From NCBI GenBank assembly GCA_022264855.1, contig JABYQU010000033.1, forward strand, positions 1 through 64,000: DNA of 64,000 nt. Direction: 5' to 3'. Source of the DNA: Lenzites betulinus. Its lineage: Eukaryota; Basidiomycota; Agaricomycetes; Polyporales; Polyporaceae. A program made the translations under genes and the position numbers. The notes under the pieces are model-generated. The model did not search any database, was not told where the DNA came from, and saw only the letters and a program-made list of their open reading frames with translations. Numbering within the stretch: position 1 is the stretch's first letter; every line of letters starts with the position of its first letter. This document shows, in pieces, positions 11,583 to 23,315 of the stretch.

Positions 11583-11902
11583 TCTGAGCCATTGAAGTTT
11601 CCCCAAGGAAGATGGAGTAGTTAGGGCGGATCGTGTACGATATATATGCATATGCTGCTATACAGGCGAGGGGACGAGACTAGGTAGCAGTAGCTGGAGG
11701 TCCGGTTGTGGGAGGATTGGGTTCGCGTGCATGGGAACGGCTGTGGGATGTACTATTGGAGAGTGGCGCATATAGCGATCTTATCTCTGGTCGCAGCCAC
11801 CAACAGCTACCTAGCTTCAAGGGACCGCCGAGTACTGTGACGTCGTACGAACCTATAGCCATCAACTTGGTCAAACATCGACATCCCCCATTCACGTCGC
11901 CG
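11583..11902. other. Intergenic, MoaD-like gene to metallo-hydrolase
   Basis: Frame 2 is open from about 11708 into the next gene, but the first good ATG is 11903. I see no separate gene. Confidence 0.4.
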
Positions 11903-12971
11903 ATGTGCCGCTTCGACCCACCCAAACCCCTCCCCAACCCAGCACCCAACCACGCGGACGGCCTCTCCCCACCCACATTCACCGCGCGCCGACTCACGCC
12001 CAGCACCTTCCTCATCACCGAAGTCGACGACATCTACGACGAGCACCCCTTCATCTACGCGCGGACCGTCCCCGGCGCGCGCACGCTCCTCCTGCTCGAC
12101 ACCGGGTGCGGCGGCGCGGCGCGGGCGCCGCCGACAGCCTTTCCGCGCCTGCGCGACTTCCTCGAGTGCGCGCCGGTCGCGGAGAACGGCGGGGTGCCGC
12201 TGAATGTGGGAGGGGTGATGCGGTATGTTGCTGTGCTTAGCCATTGTCATTATGACCACATTCGTGAGTGCTTGGTGTGAGTGGAAAAGGGTAGGAATGC
12301 TGATATTGTTGTGATGCTTGTACGCGGCGGGGTCGGTAGTTGGAGTCGAGCAGTTCGCGACGGATTCCCTGATCATTGCGTCGGGACACGACCCGGCCTT
12401 CATCGCGCCAAACAGGCTCCCCGAACATTCCCTATGCGCGAACCTCGGGATCCCGACGCCTTCCTATACGCCGACTCTCCTTCCGGACTACTCCCCCGTG
12501 TTTTCTGCAGACGGTGACCCGCTCGGGGTGGTGCTCCTGCATGCGCCGGGCCACACCCCCGACGAACTCGCGCTGTGGGACGAGGGCGAGGGGATGCTGT
12601 ACGTGGGGGACACATTGTACGAGTGGGCCCCGATCATCTTCCCGAACGAGGGGAGCATCGTGGTCTGGCTGGACACCATCGACAAGCTCATTGCGGTGGT
12701 GCAAAGCTCAGCGAGGGCGGAGGAGGTCTTGATCAGCTGCGGGCATAAGACTGCTGGGCAGCCGGCCCTGGAGGTGTTGCGCACGACGCTGGCGTTCATG
12801 ATGGACGTGCTCGAGGGGCGGGAGGCGGTGAAGAGGCGGATGGAGAAGAGGGGCGAGGTGCACGTCGAGTATGTGCAGGAGGGGGAGAGGTATAGCTTGA
12901 TTTGCCCGGAGCGGCTGGTGGAGGAGGCGAGAAAAGCTGTTGGCCACAAAGTACCGAGATTAGAACACTGA
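11903..12971 (+). CDS. Metallo-beta-lactamase-fold hydrolase
   Basis: Exons 11903-12263 and 12340-12971, phase 1, 330 residues. The metal-binding signature SHCHYDH (H-x-H-x-D-H) sits near residue 113 and is completed across the intron (DHI then LGVEQF). Other fold landmarks are LLLLDTGCGG (strand and Asp before the first metal site), VLLHAPGHTPDELALW (third metal histidine), YVGDTLYEW (bridging Asp) and LISCGHKTAG (last histidine). All dinuclear-zinc ligands therefore appear present and the enzyme should be active. Substrate cannot be told from sequence; fungal relatives include lactonases and glyoxalase-like thioesterases. No signal peptide, so probably cytosolic. It ends 39 bp from the stop of the convergent CCDC174-like gene. 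Confidence 0.88.
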
Positions 12972-13010
12972 AATACTATGTCGGAGGATTGGAAGACGTA
13001 CCATTCATCT

Positions 13011-14496
13011 TTAACCTCTCTTCTGGGCGATGTCCTGCTCGAGCTGAGCCAGGAATGCATCTGCCGCGTTGATCGCTGGAGCTGCCGCCGTATGCCTGCT
13101 CCTTAGGTCCCGCGACTGCGCCTCTAGTGCTGCAAACGGATCGGATATGACTGCTTGCGGGGCCACCGGTGCGCTCCTCTCGCCGCCCGTAGAGGGCGAA
13201 GCCTTCGCCCCCACCGCATCCTCCTTTCCACCCACCTTCCGCCTCTTCGCCTCCAACAGCTTCCTCCGCTCCTCCAACTCGCGCTTCCGCTTCTCCATCG
13301 CCCGACTCTTCATCGACGCCGCCCCAGCCTCCCCCTCCGCACGCATACCCTCCACCTCCCCCGGGCGCACGTCCGCGGCCCCCGCCTCCGCGCGCGTGCG
13401 CTCCGTCTCCTCGCGCACCTGGCGCAGCTCCTCCATCTGCTTCCGCCGCGTCTCCTCGTCGCCCGAGAACTGGTAGAAGCCCGCGCCCTTGGCGCGCACC
13501 TCGCGCGAGGCGTCGTAGTGCTGGTTCAGCGGGTTGTTCTCCTCGGCGAATTCGGCGCGGATCTTCTCGATGCGCTCGGCGGAGGGCTCGTATACCGGGA
13601 AGTGGTTCACGGGGTTATCTAGGAATGAAGGTTTGAGGCGTTAGAGAGAGAATCGAAGAAGATACAGCAAGTGCTTACAGATCACATAAGGACTGCACCA
13701 GAATATATGTCAGCACAAGAGCACAGGACGCGGAAGGTCTCTACGCACTCGAAATCCTCTTCTTTCTCGTCGTCCGCCTGTGGAAGGAGCTCACGCGGGA
13801 CCTCTGAGCGCCGCGCGGTGCGCATTCGCCCGAACTCGTCTTCATATTCGATCACAGGGTCGTCCTGCGTCCACACCATGCAGATTAGTAGAGGGAAGAT
13901 ATGCAATATGTACAACAGTCCGCACCTCATCAGCCCGAGGTGCCACCGGCACGGTCATGGACTCGTCTACCTCATCACTGTCGGACTCATAACGCGGGTC
14001 GATTCCTTTTTGTTCAAACTGGTCGCCGGAAGGTGTAAGCATACTGAGGACGTTATGGATGGGCTAGGGACTCACGTCGACCAACAGAGCACTATACTGC
14101 TTCTCGTCCAGCCCACCGCTCTTCCCTTTCGCCAGCTTATCGTATACCTTCGCCTTACGCTCCAACGCGGCTCGAGCGCTCTCCATCGTCGGCTTGCTGA
14201 TCTCTTCGAACTCAATGTCCCGCGCGGCGCGCGAGTTCACCCCGACGTTGGCCTTTGCCCATTTCGACAACTTCTAGAAGTCGTCGGGGAGCGTACATGT
14301 AAGACATTGAAGGCAATCATAGCGCCAGCAGTATATGTACCTTGTCATTCCGCTTCACCCCGCCTACCACAGCGATGGCCTTTCCTGCAGCCTTGTTCTT
14401 CGAAAAATCCTCCTCCTTCTTCGCGAGTTCAGCCTTGAGCTCGAGAAAAGAGCTAGCACTGATTCCAGCGGCCTTTGCCTTATCGACTGGAGGCAT
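13011..14496 (-). CDS. CCDC174-like nuclear coiled-coil protein
   Basis: Minus exons 14496-14341, 14273-14076, 14018-13926, 13864-13749, 13692-13679 (a 14-nt micro-exon) and 13618-13011, 394 residues. The N-terminus KAAGISASSFLELKAELAKK is followed by VNSRAARDIEFEE and KAKVYDKLAKGKSG. An acidic patch RYESDSDEVDESM then leads into IEYEDEFGRMRTARRSEVP, the conserved D-E-F-G-R-x-R core of the CCDC174 family. Beyond FPVYEPSAERIEKIRAEF the protein is a long charged coiled coil rich in E/R/K, ending FLAQLEQDIAQKRG. Relatives are nuclear and associated with RNA processing and the exon-junction/splicing machinery; that role is inherited by homology. The micro-exon encodes only PYVI plus split codons, and skipping it would shift the frame. 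An upstream TTG frame exists, but the ATG at 14496 is preferred. Confidence 0.8.
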
Positions 14497-15265
14497 TTCA
14501 GCGCCAAAGAGAGCCCACAAGTAAAGTCCAGTGCGGGGAAGGCAAGCCCAGAGGTGGAGGTGATGGCAAGCTCATACACGCTCACGTGGAGGAGGCACGG
14601 CAAGTTGGGCGCTTAGTCGATGAGGCTCCTGCATAACAGAGACAAACAACGCGCATCTTATGCCGCGACGGCATCGTTCACGCGCGCGATGGCTTCCGCG
14701 ACATTCAGTTACGCCCACAGCTCGCCCTGACCTCAAAGCACTGCCGGCCGCGTCCTCTGTCCCTCAGATCATCTTTCCCCGGTAGACCACAGGCTCCCGC
14801 GCAGCCGCGCGCGCACCTCGACGTCGCGCAAGAGCGCACTAAGGGAAAGATCCGAGACCGCGCTGTGCCGCCGCCCCGGCGGGTGCGCCGGGTGCAGAGC
14901 GGCCAGCCAGCCGCTCAGTGCACGGACGAAACGAGCATATCGCGCATACCAGGTCACCCGCGCGCCCCGCGTCCGCAGCATTAAGCAACTGGGGCCCCCG
15001 GGGCCTCTGCAGTGGACCCTAGGCCGCCTGGGCGATCGTGCATCGCGATTCGGCAGCCCGCGCGATCGTCCCGCGCCGCGGGCATCACGCTCCCGCAAGA
15101 TTCGCTGGAGGCGATCGGTGTGGGCTCTCGCGATCGGAGTGTCCCTGGAGATCTGATGATACATGGCGTTGTGGGGGTATGTGGTACAAGGAACATGGGG
15201 AGCGGGCGGGGGAGGGCGGGGGACGAGAACGGGGCGCGGGGCACGTCTGCGAGGGGGGAGCGCGT
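14497..15265. other. Intergenic, GC-rich
   Basis: Between the SDS22 3' end and the start of the CCDC174-like gene, both on minus. Open frames here are long only because of high GC. No recognisable protein. Confidence 0.5.
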
Positions 15266-16862
15266 TTAGCTCCCGGATGTCTGCTTGACGTATCTGCAGG
15301 GGGTTGAGGACACTGGAAGACATACGCGCAGGGGAGAGCACGTACGTTGCGTCTAGCTGCTGGATCTGCGGCAGGATCAGGGTGACCTTTCGCCTGTAGT
15401 TGGCGCCCTCTGCTTTCTGCACAGGGTTGCCTTCCAGGTATATCGTCTCCAGCGTGGTGATATGCTTGAGCTGCGGCTCGACATTAGCCAGACTAACGAT
15501 CTTGTTATCGTTGATCTGCGCAGCGTGGAAGATGAGTGTGACAGAACGACCTGATAAAGAACTGATGTATACCCAGAGTTCTTCCAGCTTTGTCAGATGC
15601 GAGATGTTCTCCAACACCTCAATGAAGTTGTTGCCAGCATCCAGAGTGGTCAGCTTGGGCTACCGGCCAACGTCAGCGCGTGTATGGGGCATCGTGCCGA
15701 GGCTCCTCACGTTCTTATCGAGCCCTTCCAGCTTGGTGATGCCGTTGTGGCTGATATACAACTGCTCGAGGTTCTCCAAACTGTCCAAGTTCTCTAGCTT
15801 CGTAATGCGGTTAGACTGAATGGACAAGATCTTCAGCTTCTTCAGGCCGTCGAGTCCCTAGAACGTCGTGAGCTTAGTTACGCGCATCAAGTACGAATCG
15901 ACAGCCTACCTCTAGCTTCGAGATCTTGTTTTTGCCCAGCCACAACTCTTCTAGATTCACAAGTGCATCCAAACCCTCGATAGTCTAACAGACGAGTCAA
16001 TTATGCCGAAATGACTCAGAGTGTGTCACACACTGACCCGAATCCTGTTTCCGCCAAGTTCCAAACTCCTCAGAGTCGGAGCGAACTGCTCGAGATGCGT
16101 GATGTGCGAGATTTTGTTCTGAACAAAGAATATCGTCTTCAGCGCCTTCAAATGTGACTGCAGCTCCTCGGGTATGCGCTTCAGCAGGTTGAAAGAGAAG
16201 TCAAGCGACCTATAAATCAACGCGCTGAGCTGCTGCACCATCAATATTGCGCCTTGTTAGGAAGACGCACGTCAGACGAGTCATATTGTTCAGCGCCGAT
16301 CCGACATGCTTGATCTTGTTGTCGTAAAAGTCAAGCTCTTCAAGCTCAGTGAGCGCGCCGAAGATATCGGGGTCCACATGCGAGATGAAGTTCTGGCGGA
16401 GACACAGCCGCTTGAGGTGTTTGCCGAAGCGCGGCAGCCCGAGCTTGTTCACGCTGTTCGAGTTGAGGCGCGAGTGTATGAGCTCGATGTCCTGCAGGTG
16501 CGTATTCGTCTACATGTCAGTTATCTGATTTAGACATGCAGACGTACCTCTGTCTCGTCTGGGAGGTCCTCCAAGATCTGCGAGTCCTCGACCACCTCGC
16601 CTCCGTCTTCTCCATCCTCTTCGTCGCTGGAATCATCCGCGGGGTGTCTTACGACCTGTACCCGTGTGTGTTTCTCTCTATAACACGATGCCTCGTCAAC
16701 AACGTTAACGGCCTTCAGTCCTAACAGCTGAACGCACGGTTTTGGGGGAACCACCACAGATCCATTATGTGACTCCTCCGGCGCAGCAGCAGCAGCCACC
16801 ACCACCTTGTCTTCCGCATCCTCAGCCCCAGGCGCACCAGCAGGAATATCAAACGCCGTCAT
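15266..16862 (-). CDS. SDS22: Protein phosphatase 1 regulatory subunit SDS22 (leucine-rich repeat)
   Basis: Minus exons 16862-16548, 16509-16271, 16209-16038, 15984-15910, 15857-15711, 15659-15573, 15515-15346 and 15293-15266, 410 residues. A ~105-residue acidic leader (ending SQILEDLPDETE) precedes a run of 22-residue leucine-rich repeats of the SDS22 class. Examples are LKRLCLRQNFISHVDPD, LEELDFYDNKIKHV, LEELWLGKNKISKLEGL, LKILSIQSNRITKLENL, LEQLYISHNGITKLEGL and LTTLDAGNNFIEVLENI. The capping motif LPQIQQLDATYV is characteristic of the SDS22 C-terminus, followed by KQTSGS. The protein binds and remodels PP1 catalytic subunit (Glc7/Dis2) in the nucleus. Most repeats occupy one exon each, so introns track repeat boundaries. 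The last exon is 28 nt. The long GC-rich open frame upstream of 16862 is not believed to be coding. Confidence 0.95.
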
Positions 16863-17927
16863 CTCAGCCGTAGTCGCAGTTGCAGCAGTCGCAGTGGTCG
16901 CAGTGGTCGTCACGGAACGAGTCTCTCGCTCAGCGCAGCGCGAATGAGTCAAGTGGCGGTCGATGATGAACTTCGCGGTCCAGGGCGGCGCGCCATATGG
17001 CTGCAATCGCCCGGGCCTGGCGCGCCACTGACGCGCCGTGCACGTGACCTGGAATATGCACGCGACGCGTCGCGACACGCACGCGCGCATCCTCCCTCCG
17101 AAGCGCGGCCGGCTGCATTCCCCACCCCACGTCCCCCTTCTCCAACTCCGAACACATCCACACAGCCCACTCTCGAGGGCCCAACGCTCCCACTCGTGCC
17201 CGCGCGCGCAGGCCACACGCGCGAGGGGGCTTCCCCGCACCCGCCGGCATGGTGTCAATGGATCTTGATCGCCCCCGAAGAGACGCGGGCCCGTCCAATA
17301 ATAAGCAGCGCAAGCCGGTGCGAGGGGCTCGGAGCGCGGGCTTCGCCCAGCCAGCTGCTCGCGCCCGCCCGAATCCCACCGTCGCCGTGCCTCGCGCGAA
17401 CCCGCTGGGGCCCACCGCCGCCCCGATGCCGTAACGCGCTGTCGGACGCGGGACCCACAAGATCCAGCGATCCGTCCGGGGCGCGTTCGGGTTCCGTCGC
17501 GTTCGGGCCCCGCATCGCTGCAGGCGCCCCGCTGCGTTCTGCGGTGTTGGGGTTGGGGTGGGGTGGGGGTTGCTGCTTACCGTGTTCGCTGGGACGTGGA
17601 GCACAAAAGAAATGGGTATCAACGACGCTAACTTAATTGAATTCGAGCCTATTGGGGAGACAACATCTGCCATTGGCGGCGGGGATTATTACAGTACACG
17701 AGGGCGCGGAGAACTAGGGAATTGTACGCTTCCGGGGGTGAGGATGCGGATGCGAATGCGAATGCGGGTGCAGATGGGGGCGGGCGGGTGGCGTGCATGC
17801 AGGCGTACGAGCGGGCGAGCGAGCGAGGGGAAGGGAGGGGGGAGAATACAGAGGATAAATACCGAAAAAGGCCGCGCGCGGGCGGCGCGTGCGAAGGCTA
17901 TACCGCGGAAGCTCACTCGTGTTGTCG

Positions 17928-17971
<44 letters not shown>

Positions 17972-18203
17972 TGATGTCCCGCCCCCCCCCCCCCCGTCAT
18001 CTTCATAATGCGTGCGGAATGACGGACGAATCATGAATGGGCGTGCGTGCGGAATAAAGAGGCCGGTCTTGCAGGATGCGGGCGTGGCTGACGAGGCGGT
18101 GGCGGGAGAACACAGGGCGGAACACGGGCCACCAGGCAGGAGGGGGGGAGGAGGGAGGGGAAGGGTGGGGGAGGCACCGCGGCCCGTGCTGCGCGTTTCA
18201 GGT
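16863..18203. other. Intergenic with simple repeats
   Basis: 1.3 kb of GC-rich DNA with no recognised gene. Contains short GATGCG/AATGCG hexamer runs near 17742-17770, a (CGTG)n array and a C14 homopolymer. Confidence 0.5.
17926..17995. repeat. (CGTG)n microsatellite followed by C14 run
   Basis: About 12 uninterrupted CGTG copies (17926-17973), then a run of 14 C (17982-17995). Likely length-polymorphic. Lies 3' of the PAS/GATA gene on minus. Confidence 0.95.
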
Positions 18204-20894
18204 TCAGTACGGCGCGTCGCGGCCCATGTACGACGGCGGCTTTCCCTGCATGCGGTACGCCGCCTCCGGACCCAGCTGCTGCGACATCATCAGCTGTTGT
18301 TGCTGTTGCTGCTGCTGCTGCTGCTGTTCGTGGTGCTCGCGCTCGTGGTGCTTCTCGCGCTCGTACGACGCGCTCATCGGCACGGTCCCCACCGGCGACG
18401 ATGGCGACATCAGCGGCGAGAGGCGGCTCGGGAACGGCCCGACGATCGTGTCCAGGCGCGACGGTCCGTGCCCGTGCCCGTGCGCGCCCCCCGGGACATG
18501 GTGCATCCCCGGGGGCGGCTGCTGGTGCATGCCCTGCGGCGGGGGCGGCAGCGAGTAGAACTGGCCCGCGTGCCCCGCGTAGTTCTGCTGCCGCTCCGCC
18601 TGCATCGGCTGGTTGTAGTTCACGGGCTGGCCGGGGTAGTGCATGCCGCCCGACGGCGGGGATGGCGAGGGCGTCGCCAGCGCGTCGAACGGGGGGTTGT
18701 GCGAGAAGCTGTCGTTCCCGGACCCTGAGCCCGCGGAGGACGTCGAGAGGAACGCGCTGTCTTCGAAGTAGGACCCGCGCCGCAGGCCGGGATACGAGGC
18801 GCTCACGGGAGACGCCGAGGGGGAGGGCTCCGCCTTCACGGACAACGTGCTCATCGCGCGGTCCTTGCGGCGGCGCTGGCTGCCTCCCTCCTTCTTCGCG
18901 CGCGACCGCGCGAAGCGCAGGCCGCACCTGCGTCCCCACAAGGCGAGGTCAGCGATCCGGCGCAGGCATGACAACGGGAACGTGTGGTGGTGCTTACGCG
19001 TTGCAGAGGTCCTTCTTTCCGCTCGGTCCCTTTCTCCATTCGGGGCTATGCGTCACCTTGCAGCTCGCGCACTTCGTCACCCCGACCGGAGGGTTCCCTG
19101 CGCTGCGGCCGCCACTGGTGTACTGTTCCTTGCTCCCCCGCCGTCCGGACCTGGGCGGCGGCACTAGGTCCCCTGGCGGTGATGGTGGTTGTGCCTCATC
19201 AAGGTCCGCCTGGGCGGACGCCGGGAACTGCAAGCTGGTCGGGCTAGGCGCGGATGGGCCGATCGAGGGCGACACCGGTGATGCGCCCTCCAGGTACGCC
19301 GGAGGTTGTGAGGACCAGTGTTGCTGAGTGGGGGTGGCGGGTGGCGGCGCCGAGTATGACGACGAGCGCATGCTGCTGACCGGCGCACCGTTCGGCAGCG
19401 AGCTCGGAGCCCAGTGCGCGTACTGGCTCTGAGCGTCGGCCGGCTCCATGTTCACCCAGCTGTTGGGCGGATACGACGACGACATTGGCGGTTGTGGTTG
19501 GGGACTGTAGTTGTAGGGGGGAACGGAGGGCATATGGGCAGAAGCCAGGTTTTGAGCTTGCGGGTCGTAGTACGGAGCGCCCTGTGTGGCGTAGTTATTG
19601 GAATGGTACCCGAGGTGCTGCTGCATGCCACTGCCACCGGCGACGTTGCCGCGGGGGTACGAATTGATCTTGTGACAAGCGAAAATAATGGCCCCTGCGG
19701 CAAAGCGTTGTTAAAGCGCGCTAGGCAGTGTCAGCGCGAGGCAGATGAAAGGGCGCATACCATGAGGTATAAATATGCTTTCGACCTCCTGCTTATCGCC
19801 CATCCCAAAATCCATGATCTGGCAAGCCTTGTAGCGACGTGTGCAGCTGGTTTTGGCGTCCGTGCCGGTGTTGCTGATGTGGACGTCTTCGGCCAGCCGG
19901 GCGAAGTCTTTGGACGTGGGCTCGCCGGGGCGCTCCACAGGCCAGCTCAGCCACAAGGGTCGTGAAGGTTGGTTCAGGAGGATTTGAAACACGCGGGTGA
20001 CGGTAGGTGGCTGGGGGATGGCTGACTGCAGCCTCTGATATAAGATCTGGACCTGCTCCATGTTGAAGTTGGGCGTGCCACACCAATTCGTCCAGCACGT
20101 TTTGTTGTGCTCGTCGTTGTCGCGTGGTGTGAGGTCGACTACTGCGTGATGGAAGCACAGGACCAGTCCGTCAGCCGCGTAGTTGATCACGATGTCGACG
20201 GCCATGTAGTTTTCATCTACGGCGATTTTGTCTGCGTCCGACCACGCGGGTGCCGGTCCGTTGTACCCCAGCAATCTCCGGACGCGGGAAAGGCGGGAGT
20301 AGCGCACCCTAGGTGTGGTTCTTTGTGTCACCCCGAGTATATGCTGCCGGAACGCGTACTGCTCACCTGGTGACACTCCCATGCAACGTCCTGCTGTCCA
20401 GTACCGCGCCGAGGTCGACCTTTGCCGAGGCTTTCTCGTCGGGGTGGACATAGTCGAGTAATGACTTGCCGACGAGGAGGTCGGCCTGCTCGCCGAGGTG
20501 GCTGGCGAGGACGGGATCAAGGTAGAGAAAGTGGAGGTCGGACGTGAGCAAGGTCCAATCTGCGAGATCACGGTGCATGAGCGTGTGGACGGAATATGTC
20601 TCGGAGGTTGTGTTCGATCGATGAACGATCGCTGGGGCAAACGGGGAAGAACTCACAGCACCTAGTTTCCCCCACCTTCGGCAAACCGATGGGCAAACGA
20701 TCGGGGACGTGGGATTGCTGCGCGGGGTGCGGGACCATAGAGCCCGGGGGGACCTGTGGGTAGGGGTGGGGCGGGAGATTGTCGTAGGGGGAGAGGGGGT
20801 GCATGGGGACGCGGGGTGGGTTGTGCTGGGCGAGGTCGGGGTGGGAAAGAGAGTCGTAGGCTCGCTGGTGGGACTGGGAGGCCAAAAAACTCAT
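18204..20894 (-). CDS. PAS-domain and GATA-type zinc-finger transcription factor
   Basis: Minus exons 20894-20687 (donor uncertain), 20631-20367, 20308-19761, 19694-18998 and 18927-18204, about 813 residues. After a Pro-rich leader, residues ~85-270 form a PAS-like sensor: DWTLLTSDLHFLYLDPVLAS, VGKSLLDYVHPDEKASAKVD, SRTLHGSVTRVRYSRL, then AADGLVLCFHHAVVDLTP and NKTCWTNWCGTPNFN. A GATA finger near residues 550-580 starts TKCASCKVTHSPEWRKGPSG and closes LCNACGLRFARSRAKK. It is C-x2-C-x18-C-x2-C, the 18-residue-loop type of fungal white-collar proteins. The C-terminus is Pro/Ser/His-rich with a polyglutamine run. The architecture resembles WC-2, but the PAS sequence lacks the flavin-binding cysteine motif, so I do not name it WC-2. 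A nuclear regulator of light or stress genes is inferred. The first intron is the only doubtful junction. Confidence 0.82.
18294..18330 (-). repeat. CAG/CAA triplet run encoding polyglutamine
   Basis: In-frame run of about 11 glutamine codons in the last exon of the PAS/GATA gene, after a His/Glu-rich stretch. Probably length-variable. Confidence 0.85.
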
Positions 20895-22363
20895 GGTTGA
20901 AGGTAGGGTAGGACTAGGACGGTTTAAGATACCGGGCGGGTGTTAAGAGATGGCGTAAGGTAGAGGGGGGAACGAGGCGGGTGCAGCTGATCGTGATGGA
21001 TCGTGGTTAAGGAGCGGACGGCTGGAGGAGGAGGGCGGCGGATTCCAACTCAGCACAGGAGCGTGCGCGTGAGGCGCGAGGGCGACAGACAGGGGCGCCG
21101 GACGGTTTCCGCCTTCTCTAGCTTCAACACCGCCCAGGCGCCCGTCCGAGTCGCCCATCAGATTCACCACTCCAAAGCCTATCTCGCAGCGTAGCCTCAT
21201 CCCGCCGCCTGCCTCGCCAGCATTCCCGCCCCGCTCCCCGTCCCGACGCTCCGACGCCCCGCCGCCCCCCGCCAGCGCACCCAGCGCACCCACCCCAGCT
21301 CCGTCCCGCGCCCATGCCCGCCCGCGCGCCCGCTTTGGCTAGACGGCGCCCCGAATTTGATCTCAATTACGCAGACCCAGAACACGCTCCGCCGCCCCCT
21401 CCCCCGCTCGCACCGTCCGCCCGCCGGGCCAGGCCCTCCGCAGCGCCCCACCCACAGCAAGCACCGCAGCATAACGTATGAAATGTTGGGCACAGCGTCG
21501 GCGCAGATCTGGGAACATGACTGCATATAAATCGCCGACGTAATCTGTCCCCCGCTCTCCGGCGCGCTAGTCGGCGCGCGTTCGAAGATCCACTCTCCGA
21601 TCGCAGATCCGCTTCTCCAGATCCCTGATCATGAGCGCGTCGCCCACAACTTCCCTCGACTTGTTTTCTGTCCGAACCATCGCCGTGCGGTGCTGCAGCC
21701 CAAGTACGCCCGCTGCACATCGCTGTGCGGCCGCGGGCGATGTCCGTCGTCTCCATTAAACCCATCTGCCGCGCCATCGTCCTTAGCGCCTGCCTGCGGC
21801 ACCCTCCGTTTTCGGATAGCCCGTCTCCGTCCGTGGTCCCAGCTCCCGGTCATTCCACAGATGTCACCGACATGTCAGCGGCCGTCTCTAATGCCGCGTC
21901 TGCACTGGGCTTAATTTACATGAGACCGGTGCTCCGGGCGGCGTACGCTGTCTGGGCGCACCGGCTGCAGACATCCGCCGCACCTCCGCCGTTTCGAACT
22001 CATAACCCGTCTGCGCCCACGAAGGCTATCCGACACATGCCATCGTCCGCGTATTCGAGCCGTGCATTTCGAGGAGCGTCCCAAGGCGTGCCTTCACGCG
22101 AGCGCCCTCCTCTTGGTAAGCGACATGAAGTGTGGCTGATCCTCCCTATGTGCCACTTATCAGTAATGACTTCATTCCAAACCAATCCCCGTCCATGAAG
22201 GCGATACCACGCAACGGCTCGACCGCGACTCGTTTTACGTGCAAAGCGCTATGCACAACCTGCCATGTACATCGTGAGAATCTGGGCCGGGCGAGCGCAC
22301 GTGGCTTTGTTCGATCGTGTGGATCGGCGCCTCGGCACAGGAACTTTCTTTCACCGACCCACC
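20895..22363. other. Intergenic between divergent genes
   Basis: 1.5 kb between the PAS/GATA gene (minus) and the ankyrin gene (plus). Many GC-driven open frames, none recognisable, and no supported splice-joined protein found. Confidence 0.45.
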
Positions 22364-23315
22364 ATGCCTGTACCGACCACCGTGCAACACGAGAAGAACA
22401 TCTGGGTCGCGGCCGGCGACGGGGACCTCGACCGCGTCAGGGTACAGCGTATACCTATGCCCTGCAGCGAGGCGCGACTTACCTTCCTCGGCACAGGAAC
22501 TGATCGAAGTACACTGTCTGTGAGATTGCGCTGCACAGAGCGGTTCGATCCGTTTACCACGAGTCTGCAGCGACGTCCCCCAATGCGCCCGATCCGAACA
22601 CGTATACACCCATGTGCGGTTTCCGAGTACACAGTCGCGAGGGTCCCGCTTACCCCCTCGCACAGGCACGCTGCGGCATCTTACGGGCACCTTAATATCC
22701 TAGAATATCTCATCTCGCGCGGTATGTGGGGTGCACCCCATTGTGCGCTGCCACTAACCCTAAGCACACAGGCGGAGATGTCAACGTGACCGATAACGAC
22801 GGAGATACCCCGCTGTATGTGGTCGAGAACGTCGAGACGGCGCGCTTCCTAGTCGAGCACGGCGCCGCCATCAACCGCCAGAATGACGAGGGCATTACCG
22901 TGAGCGGCAACCGCACCTCCGATGACTCGCCGATGTCTGACACACACATCAGCCCGCGCAATACCTGGAGGAAGACTTCCCCGCCGTGGCGGCCTACCTA
23001 GAAGGCCTGGGCGGCGGCGCGGAGGACGGCGGCGAAGGCGCGGCGCCGGTCGAGATGCTCGAGCAGCCCTCGCAGCACGCGCAGAACGCCGCGTCGGAGA
23101 ACTTGACGTCTTCTTTGCTGCAGTCTGTGCACGATGTGATGCGCCGCGCGGAGGCGGAGGGGCGCGAGGCGTCGGACGACGAGCTGCGGCAGGTCGTGGG
23201 CCGCGCCGTCCTCGAGGGTGTGGTTACTGGGTATGGGATGGGCACGGAGGGCGCGCCGGGCAGGGAAGAGCGAGACGGCGATGATGCGAAGAGACCGAGA
23301 ACGGAAGGGAGCTAG
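22364..23315 (+). CDS. Small ankyrin-repeat protein
   Basis: Exons 22364-22441, 22497-22515 (19 nt), 22571-22613 (43 nt), 22666-22721, 22772-22899 and 22953-23315, 228 residues. Only the joined exons show the repeats. KNIWVAAGDGDLDRVRELIE starts the first. The second reads NTYTPMHAAASYGHLNILEY, LISRGGDVNVTDNDGDTPLY and then VENVETARFLVEHGAAINRQ. The stretch PAQYLEEDFPAVAAYLEGL closes the solenoid at about residue 130. The remaining 100 residues are acidic and Ala-rich with helices, for example SLLQSVHDVMRRAEAEGREASDDEL, ending KRPRTEGS. It is a cytosolic or nuclear adaptor by architecture, similar in layout to small fungal ankyrin proteins of unknown function. No partner is suggested by context. 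Confidence 0.85.

Noticed and set aside
9770..12971. Cofactor-biosynthesis gene cluster (TPK, MoaD, metallo-hydrolase)
   Set aside because: Same strand and adjacent, but the pathways are separate, each gene has its own spacing of >300 bp, and nothing suggests co-regulation.
14497..15265. Extra exons extending SDS22 or CCDC174
   Set aside because: Open frames follow from high GC; SDS22 ends naturally at DATYVKQTSGS and the CCDC174-like start ATG is well placed.
18401..19327. 308-codon plus frame opposite the PAS/GATA gene
   Set aside because: Antisense shadow of the zinc-finger exons.
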